Source of the DNA: Acorus gramineus
Taxonomy: Eukaryota; Streptophyta; Magnoliopsida; Acorales; Acoraceae
Assembly (NCBI GenBank): GCA_030737835.1
Contig: JAUJYN010000012.1
Span: 960,688-1,024,687 of the forward strand
Direction of reading: 5' to 3'
DNA: 64,000 bases
The number at the start of each line of letters is the position of its first letter. Positions within the stretch are counted from its first letter, which is position 1. Shown piece by piece: positions 10,888-23,149 of the stretch. Under the pieces are notes generated by a model. The model saw only the letters and a list, made by a program, of their open reading frames with translations. It was not told the DNA's origin and ran no database searches. A program made the position numbers and the translations under genes.

Positions 10888-12987
10888 GGGTAAAATGCAT
10901 TTGGACCCCCTAAAATATTCCAAACCTGCATAAACACCCCAGGTATTTTAAAAACATGCAATTACACTCCCGCGCGTTACCTTTTCCATCAACATGAAAT
11001 TATTCTTATACCCTCTGATTAAACCTTTCAGTGTTTTAACCTTTCATCTTCTCAATTGTTTTGCCTCTAGTTTATACCCAAAAAAAAATTGTTTTGTCGC
11101 AAGGGCAATATTGCATCACCACGGAATCCACGAGGCATCCATCTTCACTCCTTTTTTTTCTTCTTATCGACGAAGCATCCATCTTCATGAGTTAATTTTT
11201 GGGTTATGTTTTGTTTAAGTTGATTTTGTGGATGAAAGATTTTTTTTTAACTTCTTTTGGTATTTGTTGGAAACTTGGAATTACAAATATGGAATAGTGC
11301 TGTTTGACCATATCTACTTGTGTTAATGTATTTGCATCCCCTGGAGTTTCAAAAGGAAGAGGAATAGAGCATTATTTAAATGAAGATTTGTTTAAAAGGG
11401 TAAAATGGTCAATTTTAGGTTATTTTTAACGATAATGATTTTTAAACCCCAAATTTTAGGCTCCATCAAAAGTCTCATGAATTGGCACGTGTACAATAAC
11501 TACTCCCCATCTTTTGAGGAAGCGGTTATAATTTGGAATGATTGTATCATAGAATCGTGCTATCTTCTTTAGATTTTTTTTTTGTGTGATCCCTTACAAT
11601 TCAATCATATATACACATCTTCTCTTTGTTTTTTTGGAGGCGGATGTGAAGGAAAGTTGGGGTTTTTATGAGGGTTTTGGGAGTTCTATCGATGAAGATT
11701 GGTTGATTGTGAGTTTGGAAAGGCTGAGATTTTATGATCTGGGTCGGTAAAAAAATTGAATTTTTTTTTTTGAGTTCTAATGAAAAGCTTGGTTTGACAG
11801 TTTTTTTTGTCAAAATAAGATGTTTTAGGTTTCGGTCTGATTCAGTTTTGACTCTTTAGATTCTCTAATTTTGATTATACATATTTGATTTTGATATGAA
11901 ATTGAACACAAAACAACAATTCAATTTTAGTTTTTTTAGAGGAATTTCAGTTTTTTTTTTTTGATCCGAGTAATTGTTTATTATTTCAATGATGGTGATT
12001 CTTTTCAGATTTCGCTCATTGGATTTTTTATTTTGATTATATAGATGTTAATACTATATATGTTAATACATATTCATTTATTTTACATACATTTCCGATG
12101 TATATGAAAAAACTAATATATGGTGTATATGGAAAAATTAATATAGAGCTGTATTTTTAGTCTATATGTGTATCTGAAAAAAACTAATATATTCATCCCT
12201 ATCAGTATCTATCCGTATATGTATATAAAAAAACTATCTAAATATGTATTTGTATATGAAAAAACTAATATACTCATCTATATCTATGTATGAAATTTTT
12301 CAGATACATCTATCTGAAAAAACTAATATAAGACTATATCTAGATTTGTATCTATGTCTAAAAATTTTAATAAACTCACATGCATCTGTATCTGTATTTG
12401 AAATTTTTTGAAATCCTAATATATTCATTTGTATTTGTAACTGTATCAGAAAAAATGTGGAGGTGGAGGTTGAAGGAGGTGTAAGCCGGAAGAGGAGGTC
12501 AGCCGGAATGAATTTTTGAAGTGGCAGATGACATTTGAGAGTAAAAAATGGATTTTTCAAAAGATAGAGTGTTGCATTGGGAGGTGGTTATACATATCCG
12601 ACTAATGAGGGATTTCTTTTCTTGGGAATGAAAACTCAAATAAAAAAAAATGATAGTATTGTTTTTGTCATTTTTACATTTTTTAAAAGTTAAACAGAGA
12701 ACCAATGAAATAATGACACATGTTGGAGTTTCTCAATAGAGCCTAAACTTTGGGGCCCATGTAGTGTATTTTTAAATGTATTTGCATCTCCTGGAGTTTC
12801 AAAAGAAAAAGGAATAAATCATTATTTAAATAAAGATTTGTTTAAAAGGGTAAAACAATCAATTTAGATTATTTTTGTTTCATGTTTACGGAAAAATTAA
12901 CGGTAAAGGGTGTAATTGCATGTTTTTAAAATATAGAGGCTGTTTCTGCAGGTTTTGAATATTTTAGGAGCCCAATGCATTTTACTC
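10888..12987. mobile_element. 2.1-kb MULE with long terminal inverted repeats
   Basis: The left end GGGTAAAATGCATTTGG and the reverse complement of the right end (GAGTAAAATGCATTGGG) continue as an inverted repeat for about 110 bases. The exact 9-bp direct repeat TAAAATAAA flanks it (10879-10887 and 12988-12996). Inside are a 110-bp direct repeat (11331-11440 and 12776-12885) and, between its copies, a second unit with inverted ends of type CCCCAAATTTTAGGCTC (about 11446-12765). There is no transposase, so the element is non-autonomous. Confidence 0.85.
12040..12450. repeat. Degenerate A/T-rich minisatellite inside the MULE
   Basis: Irregular repetition of units of the form 'gtatatgaaaaaactaata' followed by 'tattcatctatatctat'. 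The units vary in length and sequence. Confidence 0.6.
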
Positions 12988-13624
12988 TAAAATAAATCAT
13001 GGTCCACAAAAGAAACAATTAAAAATAAGTGAGAATAAGGTGGCGTTTGGCGCGGCAGAATGCGGATTTTAAGTTCTGATTAATAAGTGCAGAAAGAGGT
13101 TATGCTGATAATCTTTAAGGAGTTCAGAAAAAAAAGTGTTTGGTTCAGCAGAAAATATTATGCAGTTATTTAGATAAGTGTGTTTGGTTGACCACTGAAC
13201 ATATGTGCTTATTAGGAGGGTATTTCAGTCCATTTCATAAGTGCTGAATGTTATTTTGATGTTTGATTGAAACCCTGAAAACATGCTTTGAGATATTAAA
13301 GATTATTGCTTTTTTCCATTAAATACATCAACTTATTTGTCCTATGTAGAACATAGAAATATTTTCGTGGATTAGCCTACACGTGAAAAATAAATAATTT
13401 TGTGTTAAATCTGTTGAGAACTCTGATAATTATAAATTTCCATCTATCTCTGGAGATTGCAAAGAGTAATATGGAGCACAAAAATTTTCAAATGCCATTG
13501 TTGAATAACAAGGAGAGCAAATTGACCCAAACATCCTTATATTTTAAAGGTCTAATGATCCAGCCAGGCTAGAGCCTTGGTTCTGATGTATGCAAGTCCA
13601 AGAACAAATTTTAACACAAACATA

Positions 13625-13795
13625 CACTACAAGAAAAGTAGTCTTTTGCGGCTATTTTGTTTGCGTCGATACGAAAAGCAGTTGCAAATACAACTTTGTT
13701 TTTACTGGTTTGTTATTTACAGCGGGTGGTGCTAGAGAGCCGCAAATAACACAAAATTATCTTGTGTCATGAATATACTTTCCAACAAATAATAA
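13625..13795 (+). mobile_element. CACTA (En/Spm) terminus
   Basis: CACTACAAGAAAA at 13625 is the characteristic end of plant CACTA elements and is followed by the usual GC-richer subterminal repeats ('tttgcggct', 'gccgcaaataac'). I found no matching inverted end nearby, so only one end can be supported. Confidence 0.5.
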
Positions 13796-13839
13796 AAAAA
13801 CACCAAACCCTCAAAAAAAAAAAAAGAGCCAAACCCTAG

Positions 13840-14048
13840 TTTCTCCTCTGCCGATTGAATGTCGGCCATCGCTTCTCCTCTCCTCGCCGCTAGCTCCTTC
13901 CTGAAGGAGCCTTGACAGAGGCTTTGACTGCGCAACAGATCGGACTTAGTGGCAGATCGTCTTTTGTCGCGGATCGTTCCTCTCCTCCTCGACAGCGGCG
14001 GAGGTGAAGAAATCGAGCTTGGAGGACCTGACGCCTCTCATCACTGTA

Positions 14049-14095
<47 letters not shown>

Positions 14096-14510
14096 ATGGT
14101 GGACGTCAGGGCTTAGAGGTCGAAACAGAGGAGGTCGGACGTGGAGCGGTCGTTCGGTGGACGGGAAGAGGCGCCTGTGGTCGGGAGGCTCTCGGACGGT
14201 GGAGCAGTTGTTCGGCGACGGTGGCAGGGGTGTTCTGCGACGGTGGAGGGGAACACACGCGACGGTGGAGGGGGTGTTCGGCGACGGTGGCAGGGGTGTT
14301 CTGTGACGGTGGAGGGAAACACACGGGACGGTGGAGGGGGTGTTCGACGACAGTGGAAGGGCTCGAAAATGGAGGTTCTGGCAACAGTAGAGGGGTTTCA
14401 TTTGTTTCTTTCTCCAGCGGCGCAAATGTGTTTGGTGAGGAGAGAGAGGAGCTCGAAAATGGGCTTTTATACCGTCTGTAAAAATCACAAAGTATGCGGG
14501 GTATTATAGT
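13840..14510. repeat. CpG-rich block with (CT)n and a 66-bp tandem repeat
   Basis: A CT microsatellite spans 14051-14093. From 14210 a 66-bp unit (starting GTTCGGCGACGGTGG) occurs at 14210, 14276 and, partly, 14342. Several frames on both strands stay open here because of the repetition and GC content. I do not consider any of them a gene. Confidence 0.7.
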
Positions 14511-14897
14511 CTTTTTACGTCGGGGACCAAAATGCGTAAATTGAAGGCGGAAAAAAAAAGTGTCGTGGAGGAGATGAAAAATTCCGAGGTTTATATGCAA
14601 AATGAGGAAGAATTTCTGAATTTATTTGTAACTCAACCAAACACTGAATATTACACCTTCAGTCCAATAAGTACTGAATTTTTGAGTAACCAAACACCAC
14701 CTAACTGATATTTCCCATCAACGGTTTCAAAGTGGGAATTGTTGGGAAACCCAAAGAATAAAAAAATGTTAAAATAAAGTTTACACATGCATCCTCAATC
14801 ACCCATTAATGTCATTTTTATTTAAAGCAATATTTATTGTGGTTGTAGAGGCTGCAAGGCAAATTAGAGCTTGATTTGATGGCCTAGATTTAAAGAT

Positions 14898-15541
14898 GGG
14901 AGCTTATATTTCCACCCCTTCAAATATTCAACCCACCCCCAAAAAATTAAAATTTATTTTTCTTTGTACGGAGACGGACCCACCCCGCCTCTTCTCTCTC
15001 AGGTCTTTCGCCGGGAGCTCCTCAACCTCGTGAGCTGTGCTGCCCCCGGTGGTGGAGGGACGAGATCCCGGAGGATCAATCGCATTGTCGAAGGGCTCCC
15101 CCTCCTCCACCGCATGTGAAACCTGTTCGACGTCCATGTCGTCGTAGTAACCTGAGGAGACATTACAGATCGCGAGGACGCCGTCCCTTGAAATTGATCC
15201 CCGCCATGTTCTGTCGGTGGAGACCGACCATGAAGAGGTTGATCTAGTAGTGGAAGACGTCGCCGACCTCCACTCCGAGGATGGACCCCACGATCGCTTC
15301 CCCGGTGTTAACCCACCGGTTCTTGAGGATCTTTGCCTTCTTGAAATTGACGTAGCAGCACTTCCGAAGCTGCCACGAGTGGGTTTGTTGGGAAGGGATT
15401 TAGAGAGGATGCGTGAGGAGCTTCCGGCATAAGGCCCAAGAGAGAAGGGGCGGGATAGATTCCTCTCTGTGATAAAAAAAAATGAATTTTTTAATTTTTG
15501 GGGTGGGTTGAATATTTGAAGGGGTGAAAATAAACGCCCGC
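14898..15541. mobile_element. Pack-MULE carrying an SRA-domain gene fragment
   Basis: Terminal inverted repeats of about 100 bases: left ATTTCCACCCCTTC..., and the right end in reverse complement ATTTTCACCCCTTC..., each followed by CAAATATTCAACCCACCCC. The exact 9-bp direct repeat TTTAAAGAT (14889-14897 and 15542-15550) flanks the element. The arms are A/T-rich and the 400-bp core is GC-rich and gene-derived, the hallmark of a Pack-MULE. Confidence 0.88.
14960..15425 (-). pseudogene. Captured SUVH-type SRA (YDG) domain fragment
   Basis: On the minus strand the core encodes pieces of an SRA domain, the 5-methylcytosine-binding module of SUVH histone H3K9 methyltransferases. Visible are RWVNTGEAIVGSILGVEVGD and FMVGLHRQNMAGINF (about 15210-15340), then in a shifted frame VSSGYYDDMDV (about 15125-15155). 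In SUVH proteins these correspond to the 'NT..RIG.VPGVEVGD.F', 'VGLH.Q.MAGID' and 'VSSG.Y.D' blocks. A TAG codon sits where the family has an arginine-like residue after HY, and a frame change separates the second and third blocks. There is no SET domain. This is a fragment carried by the Pack-MULE, not a functional gene. The parent gene should exist elsewhere in the genome. Confidence 0.75.
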
Positions 15542-15550
15542 TTTAAAGAT

Positions 15551-15880
15551 ATGTTATGATGCATTTGACAACACATTTTGGATAAATTTTATTTTCTATT
15601 ATATAAAAATTCAAGTTAATATAGAATCAATTGGAATTTGAATTATAATTTTAAAATAAATAAAAATCACAATTAATTGAAATATGAAATTATATTTATG
15701 TGAGAAAATCTGATTTCCATCTTATTCTAAATATTATATTTGAGTCCAACCAAATGAATTTATGTGTTCTCACAGAGTTCGTGAGTAATTCTATCCATAA
15801 TCACGCATTCAAAATTTTTCTCGATTAATGTTGGTTATTCATCACCAAACAAATTATTACACAAGTACATTATACACAAG
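15551..15880. other. A/T-rich DNA
   Basis: No feature recognised. Confidence 0.45.
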
Positions 15881-15884
15881 TCCA

Positions 15885-16012
15885 CAACCGCTTGCTGGCC
15901 AAGTGGTTGAGATACACTGTTCTATGATTCTATCTTAGTAATAATGGGTTCAAATCCCAATGTACCAAGGGAAATTTGAATTCATGACTATTGCAATGAG
16001 CCTTGAGTTCAG
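15885..16012 (+). mobile_element. tRNA-derived SINE
   Basis: A pol III A-box-like block (TGGCCAAGTGG, near 15896) and an exact B box (GGTTCAAATCC, near 15948) lie about 50 bases apart, followed by a unique tail ('gagccttgagttcagttg'). The upstream and downstream parts cannot form a tRNA cloverleaf with matching acceptor arms, which favours a tRNA-related SINE over a tRNA gene. Confidence 0.6.
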
Positions 16013-16016
16013 TTGA

Positions 16017-16922
16017 GAGCATCTCCAATGGAGATCTCTAAAATAAATACTCAAAAAATATTAAAAAATAAAAAAATGAGTTGAGAATCATACTATTCAT
16101 TTATTAACTACAATCACAATCTTTATTTTCATATCTATTCTATTTTATATATTATTTTTTATAAAACTTTAATTTGTAATATCTCTATTATTTTTTTATA
16201 TATAATATACATAATTGAGAAATATTAAGAAATTAAAAATATATTTAAGTTAACATTATCAATTTCGAACCATTTAATCAGCTTATCTGTTATTTAAAAA
16301 ATTGAAATCTATATCCGAAAAAACTGTATTTGGATATAGAATAAATGATATGTTAGTATATAAGTGCAAATCATAATTAATAAGAATAAAATCAATATTG
16401 ATGTTAATGAAAAATAAAAAAACATTTTTACATATTTCTTTTAAGAAAAAAATCCATATAACCCCTTGTAAATTGCTTGAAATCCATATAACCTACTTGC
16501 TTCTTCTAAATGTCATATAACTTTCTGAAAACACTTATGTAAATCCAAATAGCTCTATGAGTTAAATTTTCGTTGACAAATATGGACTTTAGGAAAAACC
16601 AGGGTGTTAGATGGATTTTAGATAGTTTATAGGGGTTTTTTTTTGGTTTTTTTTTCTTTTTTTAAACATATGTTAAATACATTCAATAGTATACTCATTT
16701 GAATCGTATCGAGGATATCTATCCAATGATACTAATTTTATAAAAATTAAAATTGTGTAGAAGAAGTTACACACTTTTTTTTAAAGAATAAATAAAAAAT
16801 AAATCAAACCTCCACATTTGGAGGCTCAAATGCCGTCCGCCAAAATGCAATATCATTTTGGCAAACGGTTGGAGCCCAACCGTGCTCCATTTTAAAGAAA
16901 AGGTGCACGGTTGGAGGTGCTC
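16017..16922. mobile_element. PIF/Harbinger-type MITE or small element
   Basis: The left end GAGCATCTCCAATGG and the reverse complement of the right end (GAGCACCTCCAACCG) share the widespread plant MITE terminus. The flanking 3-bp sequences are TGA and TTA, close to the PIF TWA consensus. At 906 bp it is large for a MITE and may contain a further insertion. Confidence 0.55.
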
Positions 16923-16959
16923 TTACGCCCCTTGTGGGCCTTTCCTATATTAAAAAAAA

Positions 16960-18657
16960 TAATAATGATTCTCAAGCCTCATCTTATAAGCCTCATTGTA
17001 AGCCCCATGAGGTGGCATGGAGCAAATACCTAATATACCTCTCTTTCATTTTCGTTAACTTCTCCCCTTAATCAAGAAGTTTGTTATATTTTCCACATTT
17101 AGAACCGACTAGTGGGGTCATAATTCCCTTTTTTTATTATATTTTTATTATCACTATTATTGTCTCTAAGAACTATCAACTGATCGATTTTTTTTTTTTT
17201 TTTGGAAGATTCATCAACCACCACTTATTTGATTTGAACGATTTTGGTTATCGATTCAGGTGTATCTTTTTTATTTGTTTGGTTATGCAATTGAGATCGA
17301 AAATTCTATTTTTAAGGTTTTGGAAGGCACATAAGCTTTTTTTTTTTTATCTGGATCTCACCTCAATGTCTCTTGGATCAGGTTTGACATTATTGGATTC
17401 GTAATCGAATTGTGTTTTGTTTTTTGTTTTAAATGTTTAAACATGAATTTTTTTCATGTATTGAATGTCATTTTTCACGGTTTGATTTGTTTTTGTCTCA
17501 ATATCTAAATATAACACTCGATACTGTTACATTTTATATATAAGTAGTTTGTTTGATGCTATTGTTACATTGTTAAAAATGTAACAGTTAAACACATTTA
17601 TACATTATTATTTGTTACATTGTTACACATTTTTAGTCATAAGACTATCAGATTAAAAGTTACTGTTACATTTATACAACATAGTTACACAATCATAAAA
17701 CTGTTACATTCACATTTATGCAACACTGTTATATTCTGTAACAGTTATAATTACATAAATGTAACAAAACCAAAACAACAAATTTTACATTCATGATTAA
17801 AGTTCATGAATGTTTCAACTCATATATTATTTTTTATTACATTTATATATAAATGTAACAAATTTAAACATTTACCAGCACATCTTATATTGGTTTCACA
17901 AATTTAAAAATAAATAATCTCTTTAATTGTTTGTTATATTTATTGAAGGAAAAAACTAAAAATGTCACATTCTTGCATATCATGCAATAAAAAAATATTA
18001 AAACGTATGAGACATCATGTCTTTCATATAACAAAATGTAACAAAGTAACATAAAACTGTTACATTTCACACAGTTTCAGAAGAGTTACATTTATTTGAA
18101 AAATTCATTAGAAACCTAATTAAAAGTTCCATTTCATCAAAAAATTGTTTGGCAAAATGCAATCTATATTACTTTGAAAGCATAAATCTATATAAAAAGG
18201 ATGTGATTCAAGCAAAAAAAAAATGAAATAAAAAATAAAACAGGAAAAAAATAAATAGAAGGTGCTTAATGCTCGTCGTCATTATTTGAATTTGATATTT
18301 AAAAAACTACAAAGAATTTTCATATTGAAATGGGAGGTATCTGAAGAACAGATTTTGGGTTTACAAAGGGAAAAAAGAGAGGTCTGATCGGATTATCCAA
18401 ACGGAATGAAAGGGGATTTTGACTAAACGATTGGAGATTTTTTGGACATAGATTTCATTTGTTGTTTTGATTTTAAATATTGGTTTTGGCTCACCCAAAG
18501 TGAGGGGGATGGGCTGTTATGAACGAGAAATCGAAGTTTTTAAGTGGGGGTGCTTTTTTACCCCTTTTTAAAAGTTAATAAGCCAACCAATAAATTGATG
18601 ATACCTCATGAGGCTTGTGAGCGAGGCCTATAACTTGGGGTCCGAGTATCATCACTC
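16960..18657. mobile_element. MULE-like element A of a four-member family
   Basis: The left end (AATGATTCTCAAGCCTC) and the reverse complement of the right end (GAGTGATGATACTCGG) match the two different end types of elements B, C and D in this window. Flanking 9-mers TAAAAAAAA and TAAATAAAT agree at 7 of 9. The interior from 17490 to 18080 is full of TTACAT/TGTAAC repeats. Bases 17405-17600 match 36840-37010 of element C in inverse orientation. Confidence 0.65.
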
Positions 18658-18659
18658 TA

Positions 18660-19480
18660 AATAAATAAAAAAAAAAGTACACGACCATATATATCCTACA
18701 GATGATGCCACAATTATTTGTAGTAATCTTGTGGCTGTCATTTTTAAAGGAGTAAAAATATTACTTTCATTCATTCCTGCAGTATTTTGAAGACCAAGCA
18801 TTTAAAAAAAACATTAATTATATTTTTATCTAATGCAACATATAATTTCACTGAAACAAGACACATGTTCAATTAAATGTTTCATATATTTTATTAAAAA
18901 ATTCAGTTGCGTATAATTGTATCAGAGACATGTGGTTGTATCATGGGAAGGAGAATCTTACATGCATCAAGAACTGATTTTTTAAAATGGAAAGAAAAAA
19001 TGAGTGTTGGATCACCCAATTTAAAACCCTCCCTCTCCTTGTAGGTGTCAGTGGCCTATCTGAGAAAGAAAATAATGAAGCCATTAAGGTACAGTTATAT
19101 TATATATATAAAAAAAAAACAAGGGAACGATGTTTGATGTCAGCTTTTGACCATGATACCTGCTATCTTTATTATTCATTGACATTTGATACATGTACAC
19201 ACAAGAGTTCAAACTACATAGCAATAAAAAAAACATAGAAAACTTGTTAGATCATGAAAATGGTGTTACTTGGAGTGATAACCTTCTTCTTACCTAACTT
19301 ACATGGTTAATGACATAAAATACATGACTTGGTGGATATTCCCTCTACTGCTTCTTTTTCCTCCTCCCCTCTCCCCTTTTCTTGTTACTTTTGGGGCACA
19401 TTTTAGACTTTATTGTAACAATTTTTGTTAATAGATTTCTGTAAAAAAATATATACCTAAAATCTAAGCTTTTCAATTTT
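18660..19480. other. Unassigned DNA
   Basis: A/T-rich with two exon-like scraps bounded by AG and GT (after a CAG near 18781, and 19035-19088), neither of which I can connect to a family or to one another. No transposon ends were recognised. Confidence 0.35.
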
Positions 19481-21150
19481 ACAATCGTGCAACCAAATGC
19501 AGCCTAAAGTAAAATCTGCTTTAAAACAACAACAATGGGTGTACAATAAAAATTCCTAAAACACTTTGAAGTATCTCATACCACAAATATGATCCATTAG
19601 TTGAATTTTTTTTTAAAAAAAATACAGATGAACATGATTTTGTTACAAATAAATAGATAATTTCCGTGATGTCACATTACGCAATTCCATCAACCAATAA
19701 ATAGATAAATTTCGTGATGACACGTGGAATGCTTTTGAGATTCCAGGATCTCATCAATTCTATTCCAAACATAATATAATTTAGTTCGTTTGGAAACACG
19801 TATGAAAAATAAAATTTTGAATAAAGTGGTTTAAATAGACTTGATTCCTGGAAAGCAGATTTTTTTCATTTTTTAAAAATCAACCTTTTTGCACTAATAA
19901 AAGCTGAAAGTAACTTTTTAATTAAACCAATTTTTTAGAATGCGTTTGACAATACTTTTTAGCTTTCTGCTTAATTAAAACATAATCACACCATGCAAAT
20001 AAATGGGTAATTTTTATGCCATGCAAATAAATGGGTAATTTTTATGACATCACAGTCTGATCCATCCAAACATAATTAAACCATGACAATATGATGCAGG
20101 GTTCCACCAAATACAACAAGAATAAACTAATAAATGAGTGATTTTCATGATATCATTATAGGACATGGATAATTTTTGAGATATCACAATCTAATTAATT
20201 CCATCAAGACAAAATGATAAGAGCATGATACATTGAGTCCTTTTTATAGCCTGTTTTGCAGGCTGCACTATCATAGTGTATGGTTTCTATTATAGTGTAT
20301 GTTGTAATATTTTTTTCAATTTTTCATAACAAAAAAAAAATACATTAATATATTTCAGTATATACAATATTTTATATAACAGTAAGTACTTCAATAGGAG
20401 AGTGTGATTAAAAAAACAAAAAAAAATGATGTGGATTATAAATGCGGCTACACAAGACATCATTTTCCAAATCATAATCCAACAAATAAATGGGTAAGAA
20501 TTTAGACCACATTGATAGATTTCAAGGGGGGACCACTAATGAAAACCAAACCCAAAATCAAAAGTATACCTTAAGTTGAAAATAACAGATCAGCCCAAAT
20601 TAAAAATTATTATTTAATTATGAAACTCAATCAAAGTATTTTTAAATTTATATATCATAAACGAGAATAATTTGCTATGGACAGTGACTGACAACTGATT
20701 CATAATTCCATGGTTTGCAAATTTTATTAAAGTAATGTCTGCTTTAAACAACAACAATGGATGTAAAATACACACACTTGAAGTATCTAATTCCATCTAG
20801 ACAAAATCGTAAGCCAACAAATAAATGGGTAATTTTTGTGACACAGCACTTCTTTCTTTATCTGTTTGGAAACACGTATGAAACATAAGATTTTGAATAA
20901 AGTGACTTAAATAAAATTGATTTCTGAAAAATGAATTTTTTTATTTTTTAAAAATCAACTTTTTTTACACTAAAAATTGAAAGTAATTTTTTTAATTTAG
21001 TCAGTTTTTTAGAATGTATTTGACAACACTTAATTAAAAGCAGAATCGCTTAAAAAAAACGAAACCAAACGGAGCTTAAATCAAGACGTTGCGATACGAA
21101 CAATTCCACCTAAGCATATCAGAGAGCGCATTCCAACCAAACATATCATA
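19480..21150 (+). repeat. Dispersed repeat R1, copy 1
   Basis: Contains internal direct duplications: 19790-19960 is repeated at 20866-21040, and 19500-19560 resembles 20735-20795. Short units of type 'ataaatgggtaatttttatgac' recur. A related copy lies at 42780-43800, sharing 20526-20720 with 42780-42975. A MITE at about 20225-20475 is present only in this copy. Class unknown. Confidence 0.55.
20225..20475 (+). mobile_element. MITE of the 'atcatagtgtatgg' family
   Basis: Left part GAGCATGATACATTGAGTCC; interior 'tatcatagtgtatgg' and 'acattaatatatttcagtatata'; right part 'ggctacacaagacatcat'. Related copies lie at about 23805-24085 (inverted), 24640-24914 (inverted) and 25337-25600. Exact TSDs were not defined. 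Confidence 0.5.
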
Positions 21151-22391
21151 TGGTAAGCCCAAAACATATATATATATATATATACTCTCTCTCTCTCACG
21201 ACTCTCTCGACTCTCTCTCTCTCTCTCGACTCTCTCTCGCCGGCGACCATCGGCGAGCACCCGCGACCACCCGCGACCATCGGCGAGGTTGAGCTCTCTC
21301 TCTCTCTCTCTATGATTAGGGTTTTTATCTAGGGTTTGTGATGTTTAGGGTTTTATCCTTTAGGGTTTGTGATGATTGGGTGTTTTTTTATCTAAGTTTT
21401 TTGGTGATTGGGGTTTTTCATCTAGGGTTTGTGATGATTATAAGGAGCATAATAAAACTTGTGTTTTTCATTCTTACTTGTTGTAATTTGTGCAATTTTA
21501 TTTAGAACAAATGTGTAACTTTTATTGATATTGTAATCATTTTGAATATTAGTTTAGATTATGCAATGTTGTTGGTTCTGATCTTGTACTGAAACTTGAT
21601 GGTTCAAATTATGTAATTAATAGAATGTGTTAAGTAGATTATGTAATGAATGGATGGTGTTGTGTTGGTTTTGATTTTGTTATTCAAGTAAGGTTTCCAG
21701 AAATAGGGAATTCAATTAACAGTCCGCAGGAAAGGGAATTCATGAAATTTGAAAAATGGTGGGGAAGCCATGAAATTTGAAAAATGTTATACTTTTAGTC
21801 ATTGTTGCGGTCACTTTTGCAAACCGCACACAATTTGAAAGTATGTACTTTTCTAATGGAAGGACATACTTTTTCAAAGAATGGAGTATATATGTTGTTT
21901 GAGGTGATTTCATAATTGTGCTATGTGACATGTTGTCTACAGGAAGGAATGACTGCAGAAGTGTCTGAGTGTAACAACGCCCATGAAAATTTTGCTTCCC
22001 CATTGCAATGTCTCCTTGATTGCATGATTTCTGCCAATGATAAAACTTTGATCTGAACTCTTTGCCTTCCTTATTGAAAAAGCTATATTACATATTGTAG
22101 GCCACTGCTGGTGAATGATATGTTTCAGGTTGGAAGGAAGAATACACACGTTTAGGAAAAGAAGAGTATATATATATATTTGGCATTTATCATATTCTCC
22201 TTGGTTTTGGTCATCATCAACATGAAGGTTGTAAATTCAGCTCCATCCATAAAGGAATTTTTCTGAAAGAATGAAAGTTATTTTAAATTTTTTGGGAACA
22301 GTGTGAAAATGTAAATATGTAATATAATGAATTCAATTCAATTATTAGGTTCTTATTTGTGGGGGTTATTTTTTTTTTTTTTTTTTTGGAA

Positions 22392-22489
22392 AATGAGTTG
22401 TGGGGGTTACTGTTGAATGTGTGTGATTATTTATGCTAAAAATGAGTTGTGGGGGTTATTGTTGAATGTGTGTGATTATTTATGCTATA
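22392..22489 (+). repeat. 49-bp tandem duplication
   Basis: Two nearly identical copies of a 49-bp unit (core GAGTTGTGGGGGTTA...) in the spacer of the inverted-repeat element. Confidence 0.8.
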
Positions 22490-23149
22490 CACGTTCAATA
22501 ATGGTTGGTGCTGAATTTTTGGACTTTGGTTTAACATAAACATTTTATGAAATTATTACTTTTATGTTTGATGGGGGTAAACTAATGGCAACATTTTTCA
22601 CACAAATGCTTTGAAGAAATTGAGGTTCAGATATAAATGGCATCCGAGAAACATTTCAGTTCGTGTTTCTTTTGACAACATGAAAATGAAAATTTTGGAT
22701 TATAGTGAATTGTTGACCTGCTCAGAGCTCCCTTTTTCAAAATAAAAATGAAACTGGGAGAATCATTTTGACACATTCACATTATATGAAATTTAATCAA
22801 ACCAGTGTTAAAATCATTGAATAAATGTATCAAAAAATCATCTTGGTTCAAGTTTGTACAAGCATCAATGCAGGGAGTCATGTTTTGTTCAAGTTTGTAC
22901 AATCATCAAAACAGCCATCAAAGTTGTCTACATAGCGAATGAAGGCAATACTATAATTATTGTAATACACTTTTATTGACATGAATTCTGATCCATTCTA
23001 TTTGAAAAAAAAAAAACTTGACAGTCTTGATAAGAAGATCAAGAGCAGCTGAGAAACATATTTTTTCTTAACTTCAGAGATAAAGTCATATTAATAACCC
23101 CAGCTGCTGGTCAATGTTATCCATTGTGTTATTCTTCCAATATCATGAT

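Larger units (their letters stand above)
13039..14701. mobile_element. Harbinger-type element with nested sequences
   Basis: The ends GGTGGCGTTTGG and the reverse complement of the right end (GGTGGTGTTTGG) are flanked by TAA (13036-13038 and 14702-14704). The subterminal part on both sides repeats 'gtttggtt' and 'aagtactgaa' motifs in opposite orientation. The interior contains a CACTA terminus (13625) and a CpG-rich block (13850-14510), so the element has been enlarged by insertion or capture. Confidence 0.65.

Noticed and set aside
13946-14600. Long minus-strand frames of 160-180 codons over the CT tract and 66-bp tandem
   Set aside because: The translations are repeat-driven (HRRRTPLPPSP-like words), with stops in other frames only outside the repeat. 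No homologous family is recognised.
15885-15965. Possible tRNA gene
   Set aside because: A and B boxes are present, but acceptor and anticodon arms do not pair, and a SINE-like tail follows.
18781-19090. Exon-like scraps, including a YFEDQAF reading that recalls MED31
   Set aside because: Only seven residues match, the flanking sequence does not continue the family, and no other MED31 block is nearby. Treated as chance.
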